DNA of 64,000 nt. It comes from Cornus controversa (lineage: Eukaryota > Streptophyta > Magnoliopsida > Cornales > Cornaceae). The stretch is from the NCBI GenBank assembly GCA_026545225.1, contig CM048848.1, positions 22,670,806-22,734,805 of the forward strand, in the 5' to 3' direction. Every line of letters starts with the position of its first letter. The stretch's first letter is position 1. A model generated the notes under the pieces. It saw nothing but the letters and a program-made list of their open reading frames with translations, was not told the origin of the DNA and did no database searches. A program made the translations under genes and the position numbers. Shown here piece by piece: positions 44,621-55,646 of the stretch.

Positions 44621-44845
44621 TTACGTCGGCAAGGGTGTTAAACACACAGCCAAGGCTCTTTTTAAGCTATTTACAATCTCAGTCATGGTTGGCTGATCCC
44701 AAGCTTCTAGCATGACATAGTCCGTAGCTAAGTAGCCTACATACGTCAAGGGATCTATCTCAAATGGTGTTGGAGGTGGCACTTTTCGGTCTAGAACCCT
44801 GTGAATTTCATTTTGAATTATGTAAGGTACAACAAAATCAACCAC
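44621..44845 (-). pseudogene. Captured C-terminal fragment of a CRINKLY4-related receptor-like kinase
   Basis: The 74-codon frame has VDFVVPYIIQNEIHRVLD, PPPTPFEI, YVGYLATDYV and MTEIVNSLKRAL. These are the end of the kinase C-lobe in CCR/CRINKLY4-related receptor kinases; the Arg in subdomain XI (usually R-D-R-P) reads WDQP here. Catalytic subdomains are not included. In the full protein this domain lies on the cytosolic side of the plasma membrane. Confidence 0.75.
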
Positions 44846-45655
44846 TTAATCATACACAGAGAGAATCAGAAACTCAATCAATCACCTAATCCAGAAGTCG
44901 ATCGATGCCTTCTTAATCAATCACTTAATCTAGAAGTCGAATCGACCTCCAACCTCAAGTGTTTGAGCTCGGCTTAGTCAGGTTCATGAGCTTTTCAATC
45001 TCGGCTTGAAATTCGTACAGAGATACATATACTACACACACAAAACACACACATGCACAGATCTATCATACACATATTACACACGCATATGCAGAATGCA
45101 TCAAAGCCATTGGAAAATAGATGGAAAAGTAGAAATACATGGAAAATCACCGATCTCGTCAAGCCACTGCTCCGATCTCGCAAAAGCCATCGTCACCGTC
45201 CTCCCATGCCAAGAGAGAGAGAGAGAGAGAGAGAGCAAACATAAAATACAGATCGGCAGTTGTGAGTTGGGACTTAGGATGGAGAGAGAGGAGTGCGGGT
45301 GGAGTGGCTAGGGTTGAGAGTAATGGAGTGGTTAAAGAATATATATAGATGGGCTTTCAGAACATGGGCTTAGGTTTGAGCTATGTTAATTCTCTTGGAC
45401 TAAGTCCATTTTATTTTTAAAAAGTTTAGTATTGCATTTTATTGCTGGGCTATAACACATTTCCACGGTTTTTAAAAACGGCCAGTAATAAGCCCCATCT
45501 CTGGCGCTTTCTAAAAATGTGCCGGTATATAATGCTATTTCTGGCGGTTTCTAATAAACCGCCAGAATTCTTTGTCATTTTCGGCGATTTTTAAAACCGC
45601 CGGTAATAACTTATAATTTTTGGCACTTTCGGAAAATACTAAATATGTTGTAGTG

Positions 45656-46497
45656 TCTGTTTTTAGTATTAGTAATTACTTGAAAGGTTATGAATTTATT
45701 TGCAGGTTTTGGGTAGGGTTGGAGTGATTTTAGCTTCATAAATGGCTTTTGTTGTTCTTTGAAGACGGAGAAAGCTCATAGTTAAAGGTGGGAATTTGTG
45801 CTAATGTCTATTTATGCACTTTTTTATGTTTGTTTGAGTGATTTAGGCGTTTGCTTTACTTTATTTGTTTATTTTTGGTCTTTTTGTTCAAAATATGTAT
45901 TTTAGTTGGTGGGTTAAGTTCAAATTTAAATTGGAATTTACTAGTGGAACTTTGCTATGATATAATAGACGACGCCTGATATATTATTAACTTTATATTT
46001 ATATAATCACAACTTTTGGGTGCATTGAAAATGTTGCATATTTGAAATAGAGTTACTCTCTTAGCATTAGAATTGTTAATTTTAGTTCATTACATAATCT
46101 TGTTGTCTTGGATAGTTAAATAAATTCTTATATTTGTTATTCTTGTTTGATTAATAAATAAACATTGACTTGCTCCTAGTGGTGTACATTCAATCACCAA
46201 ATTATATGTAGTCTATGCTATTTATATATATGACTCACACTCTCAATTTGGTGTAATTGCCTTATATGCAATCTGCAATCTTCAGTGTGTTGCATAATTC
46301 AATTAAATCATTTTGAATTTGTTGTATAGAACACTGTTTATCTCATTTTCTTAATTCCATAAGCCAACATGAGGTTTATCTAGAACATTGTTTATCCTAT
46401 TGAATCTGTTGTCTAAAATGCATATATAGGATAAGGTCAGCTTCTCATTTGGTAAGATTGAAGATGAATGGTAGTTATAAAGAAAAATGAGCATTTA
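45656..46497. other. Noncoding interior of the CACTA-like element (left of the possible exon)
   Basis: AT-rich, no ORF of interest or recognised motif. The stretch from 46603 to 48650 is similar; it holds a (TA)n run at 48237-48273 and one exon-like stretch after TTTTTGCAG at about 48389, ending in a stop at about 48478. Confidence 0.4.
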
Positions 46498-46602
46498 AGC
46501 CACAAATGGAAGACATGAGGCTCACATGACAAAGTGAAACAACAAATGGAAGTATTTAAGGCACGGATGATGCTTGAAATGGAGCAGTTTCATTTGGCAA
46601 TG
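46498..46602 (+). pseudogene. Possible exon of a CACTA transposase-24-like ORF
   Basis: The frame gives QQMEVFKARMMLEMEQFHLA before a GTAAGT donor. Met/Glu/Gln-rich coiled coils of this kind end the second ORF of many plant CACTA elements. A stop and a shift precede it. It supports, weakly, a CACTA origin for the surrounding element. Confidence 0.35.
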
Positions 46603-48233
46603 GTAAGTTTCTTATCACAATAAGCATTATTCATTTATTTTTAAATCAAAAACTTCAAGGATATTGTATTTGTTTTAAATCACCAATGCTCCTTAACCTT
46701 TTTCCTTTAGTGGAGCCACGTTAGACCATAGGTGACAATGATTGGGTTACTTTTTATTTATGCTCTTAGTTGGTTATTGGAGAGTTTGAGGTGGGTTTCA
46801 CTTTGATTATTTATTTGAAGAAATGATAATGGATTTTCTCTTATATTTGATTCTTAGTTTTTTTCCCTTCTTGACGCATTAGCTATTTTTTTTTTTGTTG
46901 ATTTCACGTGTTAGGTTCACTTAGATCTGTTGATTTTGTAATCAATTTGATATGGTGGGGTATGCGAGATCACAAGGGAAGGCCCCTGTTTGCTTTGGTA
47001 TGACCGATGCGGTTTGTTGTAGGAGTGTAGCCACGAGACATTGAGAAGGTAGGTTTTAATCTTTTTTTCCTTTTCTCATTTTTTTAGATATCAAATTATC
47101 TATATATGTTTGTTTTTGTAATGTAGTTGATTGCATTCAGGGGAGATTGGTTGGTTTTGTTAGTTTCTCTTTGATGCAAAATTGAGTAGTGATGGAAAAT
47201 TTGGTACTTGTATATATATTTTCTTAAGTAATAATTGACATTATATGGCTTGAAGAATCTATAGCGACCCATGAGAGTAATAGTATAAAGTGATTAAATT
47301 GAAGAAAGGGAACTTTTTAGTTACTTGACTAATTGAAGGAAGTGTTGCCTTCGGTGTTGTTTTCCTTGTAACAATGTAGTTTTTAATACAACATAGCTCC
47401 TCAAATTGTTTCCACACATTCTTCTGACCCTTCTCTTACTTGAATTGGTTATTTCAATTACTAGTTGGCTGAATTTCATTACTTATTTGTCACTATAAAT
47501 GAATTTGTTGATCAAGTGGAGAATTGTAATGTTGGTTAGATCAATCCAATGAGACAAAGGGTTCAACAGAGTATTCTAATTACTCATTGTGGTTATTATA
47601 TTACATTTTTGGAATGATTGTGTATCAATTAAACAGATTGTTTACCGAAAAAATAAAAAATGGCCAAATTTTGTGCTTTTATTGCAATATCAAGAACATT
47701 AGGGTATGATTCACCTGCTTCAGTAACAATGACATCTAGCTAATTTGATTCTTAAATGCCTCTGATATTGCACTAAGACGGGTTTTCTATTCTGTCTACT
47801 ATATTTCTTTATCTATTTCAACATTTATTTTTCATTCAATTTTATCTCTTCACATCAAAGTCTTTATATAATTATATTATAACGTAGAGCATGGCTGATG
47901 TCATTATGACCCCTATGCTTCAAAATACATCAACATCATTGCCGTTCGATATCATGTTCCGAATGTTTCATATTGACTAGTAATTTTCATTTGGTCTGTT
48001 GAACACTTTATATTAACTAACTTATCCTCCCATCAATTTTTCTTGTGTTAGTATTTTGCTAGTTTCTTAATCTTTGAATCATGGTTTATAGTAGTGGCCC
48101 ATGGTCTTATTATAGGTTCAATCATGTTCAAGGTCATTTTAAGTGGTCTAAAAGGTCTTCTAGCTAGTCAAATTTTATGTGTTCTCTTTGCAATCCTGAT
48201 CCTAATAAAATGAATTGATATATATTACACTGA

Positions 48234-48277
<44 letters not shown>

Positions 48278-51200
48278 TTTATACATTTATAAATGTATAT
48301 AAGTATATATTTTATGTGTTTATAAGTAAAGTATGTTTATACATGTCTTTACAAGTAATTGATGATTATTTTATTTTATTTTTGCAGAATGAATTGAACA
48401 AGCAATTATCAAGAATTGGGCATGCAAAGAGATTATCAAGAGGGGAGAGGGGACTATTTTCAAATTTGATCGTTAAGTGATTTTTTTTTTAATTTATTGG
48501 CTTAGTTTTTATTTATCGTCAACTAATTTGTTAATTATATCAGATAAATGAGCTTTTTTTTATTATTGTTAGTTTTTCTCCCTCAATATTGATATATATA
48601 AATTTGTGTACATGTGATATTTTTATATATTGTTGTGAGTACTGGGTATTACTTCTTGTCACTGAAGACAGGTACAAGACAACAAACTATTGGTTGCAAT
48701 AGGAAAGGAGGGAATTTATTATTATTTTAAAAATAAATTTTAACGACTTGAAAGGAATTTTGTTAAAAAAAAAACTTTTAACAATTTGTATTTCATGTCG
48801 TTATTAGAAATGTTTAACGACCTGCAATGCATGTTGTGAATAAAAACATTAAATTGACGTTCATGACATGTTGTCAAAAATAATATCTTTTAATGACATA
48901 GCCAGTAGCAACATACAGTTAGCACATTTTTTTTTTCAATAATTTTAACATAAGAAACATGATACATGCAAAAGGGAAAAAGGTCATTAAAACCTTTTAA
49001 TGACTTGCATCGCACCTTGTTAAAAATCTTTTTTTTTCTTGTAGTCGCGGTTGCAGTTCAAAACAACAATAACATAACACACTTTTGCAATAGGAAAAAC
49101 ACAATTCAACAATTGAGTATTTTCTGGACAACAATATATTTCAGCATACTAAACCAGCAAAAACAACATATTAATTCAGCATAATACAACATGAAATTCA
49201 GCACCAAACAACATGTTAATTCAGCTCAAAACAACTTGAAATTCAGCATCAAACAACATGCTAATTTAGCTCAAAACAGTTTGAAATTCACCATCAAACA
49301 GCATGTTAATTCAGGTCAAAACAGCTTGAAATTCAGCACCAAACAGTAGCATTAATTTCACAAAACAACCATCATAAATTCACAAATCAGCAAAGTTAAA
49401 TTCTCAAATGAGAACAATTAAATTCCTCAAAAACAACATTTGTTTCTCAAACAAAAATTAGCAACATTGAGTTTTGAAACAAGACGCATGAGATTTCAGC
49501 AACATTTAAATTCCAAAACAGATTTCTTATGAGCTTAACAAGATTCATCAAAATAAAAGCTAAACAAAATTCCAGAATTTTAAGCAACTCACAACTCAAA
49601 TGTTCCAGGAATATCTAATTTAAATTCTCAATTCATAATAGAAAACATGGTAGTAAGGAATCAATTTCATAAATCTTAAGACAGAGAAAAATCAGAGTTA
49701 GTTTGTGAGGTTTAACAGAAAGAAACTAGAATCCGATTGTGAACATAAAAGGAAGGACCAGAATCATATTCGAAAACCTTAGTAGAGAATCTTGATTCAA
49801 TAGCAACTCACACATAATCAAGAACACAATCTCGGTGTATACAAGTTATATTACCAAATCAACTAATATGATTCGTGCGCCTAAGAGCATGTATACAAGA
49901 TCTAGAACTAACTCAACAACATGATTTGTGCGCTTAAGAGTGTACAAAGATGAATAGATTATACCTGAAGCGAGCCCAAAATAAACATAGAATCATACTC
50001 ACAGAGTAATAACAGCAAGACAACAGCTGAAACGAAGATGAGAAAGACTCCATATAGACTTCAAATCCTCTCCAATGGCCGATCTTCATTAGCTAGTACT
50101 TCCAAATCAAAGACAGTGATAGAAAAAGCTCAAGTTAGACATCCATGGCATCAATCATCAAAGCTTCCAGCCGCGCAGACACGATGGCATGACTCTAGAT
50201 CAGCCATGGATGAAGACTCAACTTTCTCTCTCTCTAAGTGTGTTTTTTGGTCCTTTCTCTCTATCCTCTCTCTAGATTGCACCTTGTTCTCTTTTATTCT
50301 CCTCTCACTGAATTGCACCATTTCCTCTCTTCTTCTCCACTGTATATTTATTCTTGACCACGCACTGTTCCTTTCACCTGATATGCTCTTTTGGGCGATC
50401 CCTCTCAAAAAGCTTTTTCTTTTTCTTTTTATATGGTCACCTTTTAGTGTTTTTAGCCCTAGTAAATGAAAATGCCATATTTTCCCCTTGCACTATTATA
50501 CCCCTTTTCATTTGCATTTTATTTCTCTTTCCTCCCTTTTTTTTTTTGAAAAATACAAGAAACCCTAATGATATAATGTTCCTAACATGCCCTTACACTA
50601 ATTCTCTATTTAACTTTCCTTGAAAAAATGACAATATTACCCCTGCCATTTTGGTTAGTGGAAATACATGGAAACATATAATAATACAAGACAATTAAAT
50701 TAAGAAATTAAATTCAGCAAAATACATTTAAAGACAAATGACACTAATGCCCTTGCGAATCCTTTTTGACTTTAAAACTTGGGCAAACATGCTTATGGGC
50801 TTCCCGGACCATTAATCTCCCCCTTTTGCTTTTTAATGTCAAAAATCTAACCTCTTACCCTAACTTCTTTCTGCTCCTTTTTGACAATGAAAGTCAAAAA
50901 GGTAGTGAAATAAAGAGCTAGTGGGGAGGAAGGGTGAGACCTAAGGCAGTGCAGAGAATCTCAAATCTGGTCAGAGGCAAGGGTTTAGTCATAATATGTG
51001 CTAATTATGCCTCTGTATTGATTTATTCAATGAGTATATTGCCTTTTTGCACATTGTCCCTCAGGAAGTGATACTTTATGTTTATTTGCTTCGATTATGT
51101 AAATTGTGGTTTTTACTAATAGTAATTGCACTTTGATTATCACTGAAAATGGTAGTAGGAGTAAAAATTTAATGCATAGATCTGTGAGTGTGGTTCTCAT

Positions 51201-51339
51201 ACACAATGCTTGAGAGTAAGTTTGTGCAATTGAAATGTATTAAGCTTCTGAGGTGGAGAGAGACACAGAAGCTTGTGTCTTGCTAAGCCATGAAACCACA
51301 TTATTTACAAACATATAACAACATCCTAAGGTGCTTTTT

Positions 51340-52330
51340 CAATCAATTTGTGAATCACCCCAATTGGCATCGGAGAAGGCCACAAGAGACAACACTTCAG
51401 CAGGGGTATAGTACAATTCGAGTCTCATGGTGCCTTTAATATATCTAATGATCCTTTTGACAGCTTTTAAATATGAGACTCTAGGGTCACTCTGAAATCT
51501 AGCAACTAAGCCAATTACAAACATGATGTCAGACCTTGATGTAGTAAGGTAGAAAAGACTTCCTATCATGGACTAGTAAAGTGTATTACCAATAGGGTCA
51601 GTTATACACTCTTTGGACAATTTTATAGTGACACACATGGGAGTAGACATTGGTTTAGAATCATCCATATTAAATTTTTTCAAAATTTCTTTTGCATACT
51701 TCTCTGGAGATATGAAAATACCATTAGCATGTTGAATGATTTGAAGTCCTAAGAACTATTTCAAGGTGCCTAACATGGACATCTCAAACTTAGATTGCAT
51801 AAGTGCCGCAAATTGAGTGGTTTGATTCAAGTGTGAACCACAAAAAAAGATATCATCTACATAGATTTGAAAAATTAAAAATTTTGAGTTAGAGTGCCTC
51901 ACATAGAGTGTGTCATTGACCTTTCTTCTTTAGAAACCTTGTTCAATGAGAAAGGAGTGGAGTTTGTCATACCATGCTCTTGGAGCTTGCTTGAGTCCAT
52001 AGAGCGCTTTTCTGAACTTGAGAACATGTTGAGGATGTTTTGTATTGAAAAATCCTTTAGGTTGCTCAATGTATACTTCTTCTAATAGATCACCATTTAG
52101 AAAAGTAAACTTGACATCCATCTGATAGACCATTACTCTTTTGTAGCATGCAAATGAGAGAAGCATTCGAATTGACTCTAATCAAACAACTGGAGCAAAA
52201 GTCTTGTCATAGTCTAATCTGACATTTTGAGCAAATTCTTTACAGACCAGTCGAGCTTTATTTCTGACGACTGTACCTTTCTCATTCATCTTGGGCATGA
52301 GAATCTAGGTATCATTCTTCTCAATTTGAC
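51340..52330 (-). pseudogene. Reverse transcriptase and RNase H of copia family C, broken
   Basis: RT at 52240-51600 shows VYQMDVKFTFLNG, EEVYIEQPKGF, ALYGLKQAPRAWYDKL and the catalytic YVDDIFF (about 51860). RNase H begins at about 51590 with MIGSLFYLTTSRSDI and reaches FSDANWGDSQID, then the match ends near 51340. The C-terminal half of RNase H is not recognisable. Stops are present after EQGF and at several other places. Confidence 0.82.
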
Positions 52331-52340
52331 GTAGTTCTTC

Positions 52341-53440
52341 TTACATTGGTGTTATCCAATTAGGGTCATCTTTTGCTTTGGAGTAGTTCTTTGGTTCAAT
52401 AGAGGATAACATAGCAAAGTGACTATGTTCATCCTCAGCTACAAATGGTAATGCCTTCTTCTTAGCTCTTGTGAGAGCCCTTCTTTCATTGTTGTCCAGA
52501 ATATTTTCTTGTTGGACTTCCTTTTGTAGATTCAAATATCGAGGTTCTCTTCTTTCTTCTTCAACAGTAGTGGATGAGCTAGGTTGCACATTTTCCTTTT
52601 TGGCTTCTGGAGGAAGATCTTCTTCAGAGTCTTCCTTTGGAGTGCTGCCCTCTTCATCAACCTTCACATGAATAGATTCCACCATTTTCTTGGTTCTCAA
52701 GTTATAATATCTATAGTCTTTACATTTTGTAGAATATCCCAAAAAGATGCCTTCATCAGCTCTTGTGTCAAACTTTTCTACATTATCATGGTTGTCGTAG
52801 ATGAAGCATTTACTTCCAAAGATTTTGAAGTAATGCATAGTTATATGCCTCCCAAACCACAAGTCAAAAGGTGTCTTCATCAAGTTTGATCTTAGAAGAG
52901 TTCTGTTGATAATATAGACCGCAATGTTTACTACTTCTGCCCAAAACTATTGGATAATTTTTTCTCAAACAGAAGTGTTCTTCCCATTTCTTGAACTGTC
53001 CTGTTTCTTCTTTCAACAACCCTGTTTTGTTGAGGTGTTCTTATTGCTGAGAATTCTTTCTTAATTCCCTTTGAGTCACAGTAATCACTGAATTCTTTCA
53101 TGATGAACTCAGTTCCAAAATCAGATCTAAGTCTTTTAACCTTGTAACTTTTCTTATTTTCAACATGGTTAACAAACTTTTTAAAATGAATTATAGCTTT
53201 AGATTTTTCTTTAAGAAAATAAATCCAAGTCATTCTACTATAATCACCAATGACAAGCATAAAGTACTTGCTACCACCAATACTTGTGGTCCTCATGGGT
53301 CCACACAAATCCATATGCACAATATCAAGTGGTTGAGAGGTATTCACTTCCTTTGTCTTAAAAGAGATTTTTGTCTGCTTACCTTGTTGGCAAGCATTGT
53401 ATACTTGATTTTCATTCAGAGACAAATTTGAAAGACCTCT
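52341..53440 (-). pseudogene. Integrase of copia family C, broken
   Basis: The catalytic core at 53425-52931 has DIVHMDLCGPM (first Asp), LRSDFGTEF (second Asp) and an EFSAIRTPQQNRVVERRN stretch carrying the Glu. The CQQGKQ zinc ligand precedes it. The C-terminal part at 52883-52341 has a FGSKCFIYD motif and an acidic Ser/Glu-rich linker. A frameshift near 52925 separates the two. The DDE residues themselves are intact. Confidence 0.85.
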
Positions 53441-53548
53441 AACAGACTTATGCTTGATAAGATTTTTTATGTTCTTGGAATGTACCTACCCTAACCTTTT
53501 ATGCCAAAATGTTGAATTTTTCATGTTAGTGAAATTGCAAACAGTGTG

Positions 53549-54286
53549 TCAGGAGTCTTCATGAATAATGTAGATATTTTCTGGAGCTCTACATGCAGCA
53601 AAAAGAGTTTTACCAGATTGTTCACCAATAACATTGCGGTTTTCTTTGTTAAAATTTACTAAGCTACCAGTGTCACATAATTGACTCACACTTAACAAGT
53701 TATACTTTAAACCCTCTATATAGAGCACATCACTTAGCATAAGCATTTCTTTGGTTGTAGGTATTGTGCTTTTTCTTACAATTTTGCCTTTCTTATTATC
53801 TCCAAAAATAATTAAACCACCATTAAAAATTTTAATGCTAGCAAATTTGGTCTTATCTCCTGTCATATGCCTAGAATAACCACTAGCAACATACCACTTG
53901 GTATTGACATTACAAGCTCTCAAAGCAGTGTAGACAAGCATGCTTACAGAGTTCAATTTCTTAGGAATCCACATCATTTTAGTTTTAATCAACCTTTTTG
54001 AAGTTATAGATGCTTTGTGCATGTGCAAATTTGTCTTTCTAACATATATGGGTTTCGGCTTCACATAATTAGGACATGCAATTCTAGCAGATGCATTCTT
54101 AATCCTAGATTGGTGATAAGCATTAAATAGAATTTCATATTTTGGTCTACTTGCTACATCAACAGCAGGATATGAAACATATATTTTACCATTCTCAACT
54201 CTAACAAAAATTAAGTGGGATTTGTTTGATTTCACCTGAGTGGCTTTGTCGTCAAAGCTAATACTTGTTTTGCCTAATTGTCTCAT
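53549..54286 (-). pseudogene. Protease region of copia family C with catalytic Asp lost
   Basis: A 245-codon open frame includes the expected WYVASGYSRHMTG block near 53880, where copia proteases have D-S-G. Here the Asp codon reads GCT (Ala), so the protease would be inactive. A GAG-pre-integrase stretch (LLSVSQLCD) follows near 53690. Confidence 0.75.
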
Positions 54287-54474
54287 AGATTTTCTCAGAT
54301 CTCATGTATCTTTTGAGATATATCCTCAAGAAATGAACTTAGTTCTATTTTGCACCTTTTGGTGCTCCAATTTGGTTCTTGAGTCCTGTATTTCGTTAGA
54401 TAGTACATAGTAAGTGAAATGACATATAAGGTAGACAATTTTACCCTTAAGTGCTTGACAAACAATTCCTTTGA

Positions 54475-55590
54475 TTACTGTAGCTCTGAGTTGGCCCTTT
54501 TCAATTGCTTCTTTTGTTCACTACACTTTTGTGCCAATCTTTCACATTCAACAAGGACTTCATCAACATCAGGTTCTTCTCCACTCTCAGAATCTGAAAT
54601 AGCCACATTTGATTCTTGTAAGGTCATAAACAAGCATGCCTCTTCGTCATTCTCATCTGATGATTCTTGTTGTTCTTTTTTTGAGCTTGAATCCCAACTA
54701 GTGTAAAATGTATTTTTTTCCATTTCCTTTGTACTACGGAGCACCGAACTTCTTGTGTTTTTGTTTCTTAGGAGCAGTTGGATAATAAGCTATGTAGTGA
54801 CCTTACATTCCACACCTAAAACAACCTTGTCCTTGCTATTGCTTTGCTTTTCTCCTCATATTGAATTTTTTGAACTTTCTTGCTATGTAAGCTATGTCAT
54901 CTTCAGAGTCATCAGAATTTAATTCCTTTTCAGTTGGAACCTCCACTTCTTTAGCTTTTAGATCCGACTCCTTCCGTGTTTGAGTAGGAGGTCCAATTCT
55001 CATCTCATAAGTTGTGAGAGATGACTCCAGCTCATCAATGCTGAGTCGAGAGATGTCTTTGTCTTCTAGAATGGTGACTTTGGGATTGAACCTATCAGTT
55101 ATAGTGCGCAATATCTTTTTGCACACCACTTTGTCTTCAATCTGTTCACCCAAAGCCCTCATGTCACTTACAATCTCTTTGACTTTGAAGAAGTAATCCG
55201 CCACATTTTCTCTTTCGTACATCTTAAGACCATCGAACTTGACTTGATGAAGTTGAATTTTATTTTCATTGATGGTGTTGCTTCCTTCATGTTCAGTTAC
55301 AAGTGTATCCCAAATTTCTTTTGCACATTTGCAATTTTTGCCTCTTGTGAATTCTTGCTTTTGTAATGCTTTGTATAAGGCATTTCTAGCCTTCCCATCG
55401 ACTGATTTGCAATCTTGCCAGCTACTGAGGGGTATACAGGATCAAGGATGACAACACCTTCTAATGTAGCATGCCAAAATTCATAGGAGATGGACAGTAA
55501 GAAAGCCTCCATTTTAATCCTCGAAGTGTCAAAACTGGTGCCGTCAAAAATAGGAGCCTTGTGAGTGGAACTGTCTTCAGCCATACTTAG
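54475..55590 (-). pseudogene. Gag of copia family C, broken
   Basis: It starts near 55582 (MAEDSSTHKAPIFDGTSF), with frameshifts near 55300 and 55230. The UBN2-type capsid part is in 55222-54836 (YFFKVKEIVSDMRALGEQ). The zinc knuckle at about 54800 reads CFRCGM-stop-GHYIAYY, with an internal stop and the last Cys replaced by Tyr. A coiled-coil C-part is at 54744-54475. Confidence 0.8.
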
Positions 55591-55630
55591 GATCTTTACT
55601 GCCAGTGGTATAACCAAGAAATGTAGATTT

Positions 55631-55644
55631 GTGCTCTGATACCA
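55631..55644 (-). other. Primer binding site of copia family C
   Basis: The minus strand reads TGGTATCAGAGCAC, complementary to initiator-Met tRNA, two bases from the LTR edge at 55647. Confidence 0.88.
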
Positions 55645-55646
55645 AT

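Larger units (their letters stand above)
42370..45655. mobile_element. CACTA transposon carrying several host gene fragments (Pack-CACTA)
   Basis: The left end is CACTATAAGATTTTTTAATA and the right end TAAATATGTTGTAGTG. A perfect 3-bp target duplication TCT lies at 42367-42369 and 45656-45658. Both ends carry many subterminal repeats with the core ACCGCCGGTAAT or CCGCCAGTA, in opposite orientation at the two ends. At 3286 bp it has no transposase. Instead the interior has fragments of a callose synthase, a PP1 catalytic subunit, an unidentified membrane-like protein and a receptor kinase, all on the minus strand. Confidence 0.9.
41717..49044. mobile_element. CACTA-like DNA transposon, degenerate, split by a second CACTA element
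   Basis: Its limits are where the family C LTR is interrupted (GTATAGCA at the left, GTTGCAGTTC at the right). The right end TTTTTTTTTCTTGTAGTC is one base from a CACTA terminus, and the last 400 bp hold repeated motifs such as TTAACGACTTG, TTTAATGACTTGCAT and AACGACCTGCAATGCATG. The left end is too decayed to show CACTA, and the 3-bp flanks are GCA and GCG. Inside is a possible transposase exon at 46498-46602 but no complete gene. The superfamily is inferred mainly from the right end. Confidence 0.5.
41018..50811 (-). repeat. 3' LTR of copia family C, split by DNA transposons
   Basis: The segments are 41018-41716 and about 49045-50811. It starts TGATGAACC and ends CCCGGACCA. The minus strand directly inside reads GCAAAAGGGGGAGAT (50829-50815), a copia polypurine tract, which fixes the right edge. 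The left part lacks about 97 bp present in the partner LTR. Confidence 0.7.

Noticed and set aside
45053..45348. ORFs with ERERERE runs
   Set aside because: They are produced by a (GA)n microsatellite inside the Pack-CACTA element.
50038..50623. Plus-strand ORFs of 143 and 89 codons
   Set aside because: They lie in the copia C LTR on the strand opposite to its transcript, with low-complexity Leu/Phe/Ser content and no recognisable domain.
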